Shown piece by piece: positions 35,452 through 43,057 of a stretch of DNA of 64,000 nt. Numbering within the stretch: position 1 is the stretch's first letter; each line of letters starts with the position of its first letter. Source of the DNA: an uncultured Roseibium sp. (GTDB lineage: Bacteria; Pseudomonadota; Alphaproteobacteria; Rhizobiales; Stappiaceae); assembly GCF_947496995.1 (NCBI RefSeq), contig NZ_CANMFD010000010.1:1-64000 (forward strand), in the 5' to 3' direction. The position numbers and the translations under genes are program-made. A model generated the notes under the pieces. That model had not been told where the DNA came from. It saw only the letters and a list, made by a program, of their open reading frames with translations, and did not search any database.

Positions 35452-37095
35452 TCACAGGGTTTTCAGATAGGCGAGCAGATCACCAAGGGCTGCCGGATCC
35501 CGTCGGGGATCGTCGATTGCCCAGGGATAATCATGACCGGAATTCGCGTTGCCTGGCGCCGAAGTGTCGAACCGGAAATAGCGCAACGCATCCCTGCGCG
35601 GCGGACTGGCAAGACCCGCACGATCGGTGTCGTAAAGGTTCCGGCCGCGATAGAACTGTGCCCGTCGCGGCTCCAGGTTGATCAGCTCCGCCAGTGTCAG
35701 AACGCTGGCATTATGCAGGTAGGGCGCCCGCAGGAAGGCTCCGTCGATCGGACCGGCCACATACCCCCGGATGTCGATGTTGTCGGCGTCTTCCGACTGC
35801 GGAAAGATTTCGCTCCTGTCGAGCGCGAAAGGATGGTCTTCAGGAAAATACCGGTAAAGCGCGTCGGGCATTTCGCCGTAGTGACGGAACATGACGCGTT
35901 CCGGATCGGTGCCGATTTCGGCAACCGGGATCACCTCGTGCGTCCGTTCGCCCGGTTCCCAGCTCTGGCCGGACCTGTCGCCGTGACAGGTCATGCAATT
36001 TTCCCGGTAGACTTCCCGTCCGCGACGCACCGCCTCCGGATCCTGCGGCGCCGCGTCGGGGAAAACATCCTCGAAGCGCGGTGGTGCAAGCGTGACCGTG
36101 TATTCGATCGCCTTGCGGATGTTGTGCACGATCTCCGGATTGGCCAGATTGACATCCGTTGCCCCGGCGGCGACCGCCGCCAGCGAGCTTCGCGCCTCCG
36201 AACTGGAGATCGATCCGTCGAACTGCGCCCGCTCGCGCCAGCCCTGATTATAGATCGTCGCAATCTTGGAATGGATCGGCAGGTCGTTCGCCGGGTAATT
36301 CATCACATTGCGCAGCAACGTGCGGAAAGCCAGCGTCCGTGTCGGCCCCGTCGGCGTGACGTCCTCATCGCGCGACCGGCCGTTGCCGTAAGGTTCGTCG
36401 AAACGGGAGATACTCTCGGTCATCCGGTCGCGGATCTGGCCAAGCCACATGCCGATCATGAGCCGCTGCATCAGTCCCAGGCTCTCGCCGGTCTTGTCTT
36501 CATAGGCTGCGGTGATCGCGTCCACCGTCAGCGTGAAAGGCGCGTCCGCCGCCGCCTCGCCCACCGCCGCCGGCTGCCGTTCGAGGAGCGAAGCCTGGAA
36601 CGCGTCGAGCCATGCGAACAGATTGATCGAAACGCTCCCCGGGCCGACCAGCCGGGTGGGTGCCCCGCCGTCCGATGTGCGCAGTTCGGTTGTATGGCAC
36701 AGGGCGCAGGTCAGGGCGACGAACCTGACCGGTGAAGGCGCGGCGGACTGGGGCCGGTAGTTGGTCGTGGTAAAGCCGATCGGAAGCCCGTCCGGGTTTT
36801 CCGGATCGTCCAGAAATCCGAACTGTTCCACCCAGCTGCCCGCGTCCTGTCCGCCCGGCTGGAAATGATGCGGAAACAGGTACGGCAGCACGAGGGCAAC
36901 CGGCAGCGGCATCACCTCTGTCCCGATGGTGCCATGCCGAAAGGCTTCAGGCGTGTCCCGGAAGACCGGTTTCGCCCAGCCTCCCTCGATATAGATGAAC
37001 AGGCCCGTCAAGCCGAGCGCGATCAGCAGGACCGCGTTGCACACCCAAAGGACCGTTCGCCAGACGTAATTGAGGCGGTGATTGGAGACCGGCAT
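35452..37095 (-). CDS. RoxA-like membrane-anchored di-haem cytochrome c (peroxidase/oxygenase family)
   Basis: A 547-residue protein with one N-terminal transmembrane helix (about residues 12-36, TVLWVCNAVLLIALGLTGLF), so the body should lie in the periplasm. Two haem c attachment sites: CALCH at 130-134 and CMTCH at 367-371. The C-terminal FLRAPYLHNASVLTLAELI matches the APYLHNGSVPTL signature of the MauG/RoxA di-haem group, which includes the rubber oxygenase RoxA; size and spacing fit RoxA better than short cytochrome c peroxidases. It would oxidise or oxygenate an organic substrate or handle peroxide. Located between the catalase/dioxygenase fusion gene (12 bases) and the membrane protein. 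Confidence 0.75.
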   Translation of the reverse strand: MPVSNHRLNYVWRTVLWVCNAVLLIALGLTGLFIYIEGGWAKPVFRDTPEAFRHGTIGTEVMPLPVALVLPYLFPHHFQPGGQDAGSWVEQFGFLDDPENPDGLPIGFTTTNYRPQSAAPSPVRFVALTCALCHTTELRTSDGGAPTRLVGPGSVSINLFAWLDAFQASLLERQPAAVGEAAADAPFTLTVDAITAAYEDKTGESLGLMQRLMIGMWLGQIRDRMTESISRFDEPYGNGRSRDEDVTPTGPTRTLAFRTLLRNVMNYPANDLPIHSKIATIYNQGWRERAQFDGSISSSEARSSLAAVAAGATDVNLANPEIVHNIRKAIEYTVTLAPPRFEDVFPDAAPQDPEAVRRGREVYRENCMTCHGDRSGQSWEPGERTHEVIPVAEIGTDPERVMFRHYGEMPDALYRYFPEDHPFALDRSEIFPQSEDADNIDIRGYVAGPIDGAFLRAPYLHNASVLTLAELINLEPRRAQFYRGRNLYDTDRAGLASPPRRDALRYFRFDTSAPGNANSGHDYPWAIDDPRRDPAALGDLLAYLKTL

Positions 37096-37107
37096 TGCAC
37101 ATGCTCC

Positions 37108-40005
37108 TCAATTCTGCCGCCGCCGCCACGGGGCGAACGCGCTTTGCCCCGTCGGCAGGACGGACGCAAAGTCGGGGAAATGGCGCAGAATAATGCTGCT
37201 CATGGTGTTTTCCTGCACCCAGGCAATTCCGAGCGGCGAATAGATTTCCGGCCGGAAATCGACGGTCAGGAAACGGTCCGACTGAAGCCTGCGGGTCGCC
37301 ATCAGGATGAATATGCGGAACGAGGTGTCGGAAAAGCCGAAGCCCGGAGGCGGCGTTTCGGCGTAAAGGCCGACCATCGTGTCGACATCGTCGATGGACT
37401 TGTAGACTTCCTTGAGCAGACGCACGTTTTCGCTGTCGGCGGTGATGTCCTCCCAACGCTTGATCGGCGACTTGTGCAGCCCCTGGCGGAACTTGTTGTA
37501 GCGGGGAATACCGCGCGAGCGTTCCCGCACCAGATCGACCACCGACAGGTCGATGATTTCGGATTTGCCCTCCGGCGATGTGCGGGTGAAGTTCTGCAGC
37601 GACCTTGGATAATTGTGCAGCGTAATCGCACCCGGATGCGCGATCCCCATGGAATAAAGAACGCTGGACAGACCCATGCGCCGCATCACCTCGTCCGTCC
37701 TTATGCCCTGTACCGCGTCGAAGTTGAACACCTCCTGAAAGGCTCCGGTCTGGGAATCGTGGATGCGGTAATCGTCCGGCAGAAGCGGATGCAGCCTGTA
37801 GACCGTGACGAAATCTTCGGTCAGGCAGTATCTGGCGTTGTGATGATCAGGCAGCGTTTCGGGAATGCCGCGCAACGCGTGGGCTTCCTGAAGCCAGAGC
37901 CCCATCCGCGTGAACGCGCCCGCGGGGCCCGACCAGTTGGCGTTGAGAGCGACGTCGATTTCCGGGGTTGCCAGAATGGCCGGCGTCCATTCCACCGTAT
38001 GGATCTTCGCGATCAGCGCGGAGATGATCAAACGGGCTGTCTGGTAGACCCTTTCGTCGCTCCAGTCCCGGTATTCCCGTTGCAGCGCGTCGCAGACGGC
38101 ATTGTGCTCGCGGGCGAAAAGGGTGTGCAGCGATGACAGGCCGAGCCACCAGCTTTCATTGAAGCCAGTCACTTCCATGCCGATGTTGTCTTCCGGCAGG
38201 TAGCCGTTCTCGAGCCGCAGCTTCGCCCCGCTGCCCTCCCGAAGACGCTGCGCATTCTGCAGGGTGCTGCCGTAGATTTCCGAGCCGTCCCACCAGTGGG
38301 AAACGGTGTTGCCGAAAACCGGGTTCATGTCGTCGGCGGCTCCCAGCGGACGGTCGCCGGAAATCCGCATGACGCTTTCATTCTTGCCGCGCGGCGTGTT
38401 TTTCCACGTCATCCCGTCGGGCATGGGAACTTCGACATCCCGCTGGCCCGGCGGAAAGCGGCTGTGCTGCACCCAGTCATGCACCTGGAACTGGATCCAG
38501 GCGGCGGCGAGCACATTCAGCGACGACGCCGGGATGAACTGTTTGCGGTAAAGCAATTCGCGGCTGACAAGAACGGGATTGGGCGTGTTCACATCGCCCG
38601 GACGCGGATCCGGGTTCAGGTTGCGGCCGAAGGCGGCGCCTTCCCGGCCCATGTCGGCAACGCTCAGATCGTTCTGCTTCCCGTCGAAGCTTCTGCTGTC
38701 GCGGAAGTTTTCCGGCACCGCAGGTTCCGGCTGGGTCGCCTGCGGGTTCGGTTCGACAGGCTCCCGATCGATGAGGTTTTCCTTGCGCAGCTGGTGACGC
38801 AGCAGCGACAGGTTCAGGAGCGCCACCAGATGCGGCAGCCGGTACCACGGAAGCCAGCGGTTGAGCAGCGAAAAGGCCGGCGAGAAGCACGCCGTCACGA
38901 CCCGGTTGCGCAACGGCACCGGCTCGTAGAAGCGTCTGCGCAGGCGATGCGCGGCACTTGCCGCATAGACGGCCTTTCTGGCCCGGTTGAGATTGCCGAG
39001 AGGCCGGAATTCGGGCGTGGTATTCCAGGGATTGAAGGAAAGCCCGTCAATCTCTGCTGTTTTCGCCTGGGCCTCCAGCGAGGTGATGTCCTGCTGCGGA
39101 ACGGTAAGCGTTGCGACCACGATCGGCCTGGACTTTTCCTGTGGCCATTCGGCGGCGGCATCTTCGACCGGCGTGACGTCTTCGCTGATGAACCGCTGAA
39201 CGCAGAGTTCCCAGCTCACATCGCCCTTGGCAAGCAATTGCGCCATTTCAGCGCGCAGGTAGTTCGGATTGTCCGGCGGCTGCCAGTCCTTCGCCCCGGC
39301 CTGTGCGACGTTCCCGGCCACCGGACGCAGAAAATACCTCACCGGACCGGCGTCCTCACCCCAGAGGATGGCGCCGCGGCTCCAGAAGCTCTCGCCCGCC
39401 AGCGACTGGACCGGCCGTCCTGTTCCACCGGCAACATTGCGCAACATCCGGATGGCTTCTGCGGGACCGACAGCGAACATCAGTTTCGCAATACCGAGAA
39501 TGCGGTTGCCCGCCATCGCAGAAGCGAAGGCGATGAACTGGGCGGCATCGCGTGCATGCGGAACCGGAAAATTGGTCATCAGCAGGTCATGCACCGCCGA
39601 CCCTGCGTCCACCCGCAGCGCCGCCCCGCGCAGATCGCGCTGACTGTCCGCCTGGTGAACCCCGCTCGCATTCGACAGGCGCAGAATGACCGGGAGCTCC
39701 GCACCGGCCCGCCACGGGCCAACGACAAGGTCTTCCGGCAGATCGTCCGCGATCCTGAGCATCGCATTATCGACCGCCAGCAACGCCTTGGCGTGCTGCG
39801 CACGGTCAATGCGCAGAACGCCGGACCGGCGCCGAACCGTATCCTGGACCTTCAGTATCGCAACGGAAAAGCGCTCGAAATCACGACGCTCCGAGTCCGC
39901 GTCGCCATGAGCACCCTTGTAATGTTCCCAACGTGTAATCTTGTCGAAGCCACGATCCACGTCGTGTTCGACTTCGCCGTCCGGAGCCAGCATGCGCGCC
40001 TCCAA
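37108..40005 (-). CDS. Catalase-related domain fused to alpha-dioxygenase/cyclooxygenase-type haem peroxidase
   Basis: A 965-residue two-haem fusion. Residues about 40-360 form a short catalase-related domain. Distal His71 is in RAQHAKALL, a distal Asn in LLMTNFPVP, and RKAVY (343-347) fits the proximal R-x-x-x-Y haem ligand; FNPWNTTPEFRPLGNLNRAR is the family's C-terminal hallmark. Residues about 430-965 form an animal-haem-peroxidase domain closest to plant alpha-dioxygenases: distal His509 in AAWIQFQVHDWVQH, catalytic Tyr736 and proximal His739 in VYRLHPLLPDD (the Tyr-x-x-His of cyclooxygenase), plus LHTLFAREHNAVCD and IAKIHTVEWTPAIL. No signal peptide is visible. Predicted to make a fatty-acid hydroperoxide and process it in the same chain. 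First gene of a five-gene operon. Domains confident, substrate inferred. Confidence 0.8.
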   Translation of the reverse strand: MEARMLAPDGEVEHDVDRGFDKITRWEHYKGAHGDADSERRDFERFSVAILKVQDTVRRRSGVLRIDRAQHAKALLAVDNAMLRIADDLPEDLVVGPWRAGAELPVILRLSNASGVHQADSQRDLRGAALRVDAGSAVHDLLMTNFPVPHARDAAQFIAFASAMAGNRILGIAKLMFAVGPAEAIRMLRNVAGGTGRPVQSLAGESFWSRGAILWGEDAGPVRYFLRPVAGNVAQAGAKDWQPPDNPNYLRAEMAQLLAKGDVSWELCVQRFISEDVTPVEDAAAEWPQEKSRPIVVATLTVPQQDITSLEAQAKTAEIDGLSFNPWNTTPEFRPLGNLNRARKAVYAASAAHRLRRRFYEPVPLRNRVVTACFSPAFSLLNRWLPWYRLPHLVALLNLSLLRHQLRKENLIDREPVEPNPQATQPEPAVPENFRDSRSFDGKQNDLSVADMGREGAAFGRNLNPDPRPGDVNTPNPVLVSRELLYRKQFIPASSLNVLAAAWIQFQVHDWVQHSRFPPGQRDVEVPMPDGMTWKNTPRGKNESVMRISGDRPLGAADDMNPVFGNTVSHWWDGSEIYGSTLQNAQRLREGSGAKLRLENGYLPEDNIGMEVTGFNESWWLGLSSLHTLFAREHNAVCDALQREYRDWSDERVYQTARLIISALIAKIHTVEWTPAILATPEIDVALNANWSGPAGAFTRMGLWLQEAHALRGIPETLPDHHNARYCLTEDFVTVYRLHPLLPDDYRIHDSQTGAFQEVFNFDAVQGIRTDEVMRRMGLSSVLYSMGIAHPGAITLHNYPRSLQNFTRTSPEGKSEIIDLSVVDLVRERSRGIPRYNKFRQGLHKSPIKRWEDITADSENVRLLKEVYKSIDDVDTMVGLYAETPPPGFGFSDTSFRIFILMATRRLQSDRFLTVDFRPEIYSPLGIAWVQENTMSSIILRHFPDFASVLPTGQSAFAPWRRRQN

Positions 40006-40460
40006 TTACAACTTTAAGTAGAATTTAGGTAAATCAAAAATCAATAAATATCAGTAGTACGACGCAATCATATAAGCTCTGGTTGCATTTTTCAATACAG
40101 GATTCTGCGGCGCTTCGCTAAAACAGCGCACCATCATGACCGAAGAGCCATCCAGTCGTGCAGCAGAAAATGAAAAAAGAACGCCCGCACAAAGACATGC
40201 GGGATCGCGCCTTTTTCAGGTCATGATCGAAATATCGCACGGATATCTTCAGCCCGGGCGTTGCCCGCATCCCAGCGCCGCAAGCCCGGTTCTGCTGCCG
40301 TTGTTATCGCTTTATGATCGCAAAAAACGAGTTATCTTCATACGGCTGCAGGGATTGCCAGTGGAAACCGGTCGAGACAGACCTGCCGGGCGTGGTAAAC
40401 CTGTCATTCTTTGTTAAGCTTTTTATCGATGGACGTGGAAAAATCGAGGCGGGCTAGGAA
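40006..40460. other. Divergent intergenic region (455 bases)
   Basis: Separates the leftward haem-oxygenase operon from the rightward parA operon. Bases 40010-40075 are distinctly AT-rich (AATTTAGG, AATCAATAAATATC and similar) and should hold the promoter of the 965-residue gene. A small stem CCCGCA (40184-40189) / TGCGGG (40198-40203), with CTTTTTC starting 8 bases later, is terminator-like on the plus strand. TTGTTAAGCTTTTTATCG near 40413-40430 is just upstream of parA. I see no convincing gene; a 93-codon reading frame at 40136-40417 has no recognisable similarity. Confidence 0.5.
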
Positions 40461-41117
40461 ATGGGCGGACCGGTTGTCACCATCGCATCCCTGAAGGGAG
40501 GCAGCGGAAAGACGACGCTGGCCTGTTGTCTGGCCGTGCAATGGCACCTCGATGGTCACAGACCCCTGATGATTGATGCCGACCCTCAGCGCTCCGGCAT
40601 CCGGCTCGCAGAGCGCGATCAGGCTCTCGGACACATCGACGTGCTTGAGAAAGCCGACAAGGATCTTTGGAAGACATCCCGGCAAATCGCAGAAAACCAT
40701 GGCATTACGATCATAGACACACCCGGGTTCGACAGTGAAATCACGGTTGCCGCTCTTGCCGTCGCGGATCTTGTCCTTATTCCGGTCAAGGCATCACCGC
40801 TCGATGTCGACCGGATGATGGATACGGTCAAGACCCTGATGAACGAAGTGAAGGGCTGGGCGCCGACATTCCGATGCGTACTGACGCAAACGACCAGGGG
40901 CAGTGTCATCTCCAGGCATGTGCGCAGTGAACTGGAGGAAAGCGGCTTCCCCCTGCTCGTCAACGACATGCCCAATCGCGTCGCCTATGCCGAGGCAGGA
41001 CTTTACGGGGCAACTCCCAGCCTGACAGCTCCGGACGGCCCCGCCGCTCGGGACATAACCGCCATTGCTGAAGAAATTGCGGTCCTTCTGGAAACCAAGA
41101 AGAGGCTGTCCGCATGA
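40461..41117 (+). CDS. ParA/MinD-like partitioning ATPase (short form)
   Basis: A 218-residue deviant-Walker ATPase. Walker A KGGSGKTT (residues 12-19) has the signature Lys of ParA/MinD proteins; DADPQRSG and IIDTPGFDSE supply the Walker A' and B regions, and TQTTRGSV is the guanine/adenine-type strand. It lacks the N-terminal DNA-binding extension of plasmid ParA proteins and no parB follows. Instead it overlaps by 4 bases the first of two DUF697-type membrane protein genes, suggesting positioning of a membrane-associated cargo rather than a plasmid. Cytoplasmic, nucleoid- or membrane-surface acting (family knowledge). Confidence 0.85.
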   Translation: MGGPVVTIASLKGGSGKTTLACCLAVQWHLDGHRPLMIDADPQRSGIRLAERDQALGHIDVLEKADKDLWKTSRQIAENHGITIIDTPGFDSEITVAALAVADLVLIPVKASPLDVDRMMDTVKTLMNEVKGWAPTFRCVLTQTTRGSVISRHVRSELEESGFPLLVNDMPNRVAYAEAGLYGATPSLTAPDGPAARDITAIAEEIAVLLETKKRLSA

Positions 41118-41767
41118 CCAGAAAGCTGCCGAGAACGTCCAACCGCACAATGAATGATCTTCGCAGGGCTGCAAATTCGACACTTGCCCGGGAAGAACAG
41201 GCTCGCAGACAGAGCGAGACCGAAATTGAGGAAGTCGCCTCGCCGAAGCCCGGCAAGAGCCAATCCGGGGGCGCTGCACCGGCAACGGAGGCCGCAGGCC
41301 ACGCGCCGGAACCGGACATTGGATCGAAACGGTCGTTTCCGTTCTCCAGTCTGGAGCGCGTCCCGGCTCGGACGCCTCCCCCCGGCAAAGCGGAATTCCT
41401 CAGGAATGCCGGACAGCTGATTGTCGACAGGCACGCCCAGTTTGGAGCCATCGCCGGGCTGGTTCCCCTGCCATGGGTGGATCTGGCTGCGATTGCCGCC
41501 GTTGTCGAACGGATGCTGCGCAAGCTTTCCCGTCTTTATGGGCAACCGATCAGCGCGGAGCGCGGCAAGCATCTGGCCGCCGCATTGCTGACGGGAATGG
41601 CCGCGCCGGGCATCGCCAGCTTCACGACGGGCGGCCTTCTGCAGATGGCCGCTGGTCCAAATCTTCTGGGCATGGCAATCACCTCTGTTTCCGCCGCAGT
41701 TCTTATCCGCATTGTCGGCGAAGTCTATCTGCAGCGGCTGTGCCAGGGGCCGGAGCTTGTGGCATAG
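41114..41767 (+). CDS. DUF697-type membrane protein, first copy
   Basis: A 217-residue protein. Residues 1-95 are hydrophilic and disordered-looking (Arg/Glu/Pro/Ala rich, ASPKPGKSQSGGAAPATEA). Residues about 100-215 form a DUF697/YcjF-like domain: GAIAGLVPLPWVDLAAIAAV, a short LSRLYGQPISAERGK connector, then a second hydrophobic hairpin ending in GEVYLQRLC. The LYGxP connector recurs in the downstream paralogue. The ATG overlaps the parA stop by 4 bases. Function unknown; the ATPase probably acts on it or on its complex. Confidence 0.65.
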   Translation: MTRKLPRTSNRTMNDLRRAANSTLAREEQARRQSETEIEEVASPKPGKSQSGGAAPATEAAGHAPEPDIGSKRSFPFSSLERVPARTPPPGKAEFLRNAGQLIVDRHAQFGAIAGLVPLPWVDLAAIAAVVERMLRKLSRLYGQPISAERGKHLAAALLTGMAAPGIASFTTGGLLQMAAGPNLLGMAITSVSAAVLIRIVGEVYLQRLCQGPELVA

Positions 41768-41929
41768 CGACCGTCGAGGCTTCCTTTGGGACACCAGGAG
41801 ACAAGGACGACAAACAGCAATTTGAGGATGCAAAAGCTTTTCTTTCAACACATGAGGGAGTAACGTCCCAAACGAAAGCAATCCGCCTGGTTGATGTCCA
41901 TCGTCAGGCAGACGCTGAGGAGATCCGAA

Positions 41930-42556
41930 ATGGCGAGCAGAACGAGCGCGACCGCGACGAAGACAACCAGAACAAGAACGGCCAAAACCGACAAGCCGAA
42001 GGAACCGGAGAAGGAAGCCGACACCGGCGAAGTCGAAGACGACGCGGAGTTTTCCGTTACGCGGGAACTGACGGCAGACAACCTGGTCAAGGACTATGTC
42101 ATCGCCTCCGTCGCAGCCAGCATCGTGCCCGTTGCATTCTTCGATATAGCGGCCGTCATCGCCATCCAGCTCCGAATGATCCAGAAGCTGTCCAACCTCT
42201 ACGGAAAACCCTTCTCCGAGCATCTTGGACGCAAGGTCATATATGCTCTCGTTGGTGGTGTTCTCGGCTACAGCGCCGGATATTTTGTTGCCGCAAGCGC
42301 ATCCAAACTGATCCCCGGCATCGGCTGGATGGTCGGAATGGTCTCATTGCCTGTGGTGGCGGGCGGAGCGACCTACGCTGTCGGCCGGTCCATCATCAAG
42401 CATTACGAAGAGGGCGGCACGCTCATGGACTTCAATGCTGCCAAGATGCGTGCATTCTTTAACGAACAGTTCGAAAAGGGAAAATCCTTCGCCAGCAAAG
42501 CGAAGGACAAGGTCAAGTCCGAGGATGCCGAAACCGCGGAAGATACCACGTCCTGA
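41930..42556 (+). CDS. DUF697-type membrane protein, second copy
   Basis: A 208-residue paralogue of the preceding gene. A Thr/Lys/Glu-rich N-terminal tail (residues 1-55) precedes the DUF697-like core: VASIVPVAFFDIAAVIAIQL, LSNLYGKPFSEHLGRK (compare LSRLYGQPISAERGK), then a long glycine-rich hydrophobic hairpin GGVLGYSAGYFVAASASKL to VAGGATYAVG. A C-terminal amphipathic charged tail (KGKSFASKAKDKVKSEDAE) is absent from the first copy. Start at 41930, with GAGGAGA about 7 bases upstream. A 162-base gap from the first copy contains no other gene. An intrinsic terminator follows. Confidence 0.65.
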   Translation: MASRTSATATKTTRTRTAKTDKPKEPEKEADTGEVEDDAEFSVTRELTADNLVKDYVIASVAASIVPVAFFDIAAVIAIQLRMIQKLSNLYGKPFSEHLGRKVIYALVGGVLGYSAGYFVAASASKLIPGIGWMVGMVSLPVVAGGATYAVGRSIIKHYEEGGTLMDFNAAKMRAFFNEQFEKGKSFASKAKDKVKSEDAETAEDTTS

Positions 42557-42605
42557 CCATCCTCCCGACAATGCAGCCGTGTTCGGCATTCATCCTGTAA
42601 ATATC

Positions 42606-42643
42606 AAAAAAGCCCCATCGGTTCTCACCGTTGGGGCTTTTCC
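42606..42643. terminator. Bidirectional intrinsic terminator
   Basis: Stem AGCCCCATCGGT / ACCGTTGGGGCT (42611-42638; one T:T mismatch, 4-base TCTC loop), with an A-run on the left and a T-run on the right. It closes the parA-DUF697 operon on the plus strand and the amide-hydrolase operon ending at 42671 on the minus strand. The clearest Rho-independent terminator in the window. Confidence 0.9.
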
Positions 42644-42670
42644 TTCATTTTAGGGGCGTTGTCCCGCATC

Positions 42671-43057
42671 TCAGACGGCTTCTGAAATGATGCTGACATG
42701 GGCGGCGACGACCTGCCAGCCGTTGTCGGTCTTCACCCATGTCTGCATCTGCCGGCCGACCTTGCCCGGCGCGCTGTCGCGATGAAAGAGGGTCGATGCA
42801 GTCGCGAAGGACGTTCCGTAGGTGGTGATGACCGTCCGATCCAGGCGGCGGACGAGATCCTGGCTGCTTCTGGCGGAGCGGAAAGCGGCGATCTCGTCAT
42901 AGCCGTAGAGGTTTTCACCACCGCCATAGCGAATGGTCGTCGGGGCGTCGAGAAACAGCCGGTCAAGCGTGTCGACATCGTTGGTGACCAGCGCCAGCTC
43001 ATAGTCGGCAAACACCTTCTCGACCTCGGCCCTGACCTCCGGGAGGTTGATTTCCAT
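42671..43057 (-). CDS. atzH: AtzH/HpxZ-like SnoaL-fold protein
   Basis: A 128-residue protein of the AtzH/HpxZ (DUF3225) family, an NTF2/SnoaL-like fold. Typical segments are VEKVFADYELALVTNDVDTL, DAPTTIRYGGGENLYGYDEI and TWVKTDNGWQVVAAHVS. AtzH homologues accompany AtzE/AtzG amidases in cyanuric-acid and oxalurate pathways, and AtzH has been assigned a carboxybiuret-related hydrolytic role. Its ATG overlaps the preceding stop (TGATG). It is the last gene of the long amide-catabolism operon. Confidence 0.85.
   Translation of the reverse strand: MEINLPEVRAEVEKVFADYELALVTNDVDTLDRLFLDAPTTIRYGGGENLYGYDEIAAFRSARSSQDLVRRLDRTVITTYGTSFATASTLFHRDSAPGKVGRQMQTWVKTDNGWQVVAAHVSIISEAV

Noticed and set aside
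36865..40017. Long plus-strand open frames (423 and 573 codons) opposite the cytochrome and fusion genes
   Set aside because: They are Arg/His/Gln-rich antisense shadows of well-supported minus-strand genes with recognisable motifs. High GC content produces such frames.
40136..40417. A 93-codon plus-strand reading frame in the large intergenic region
   Set aside because: No recognisable family, no convincing ribosome-binding site, residue composition like translated non-coding DNA, and it lies across a small hairpin. I treat the region as regulatory.
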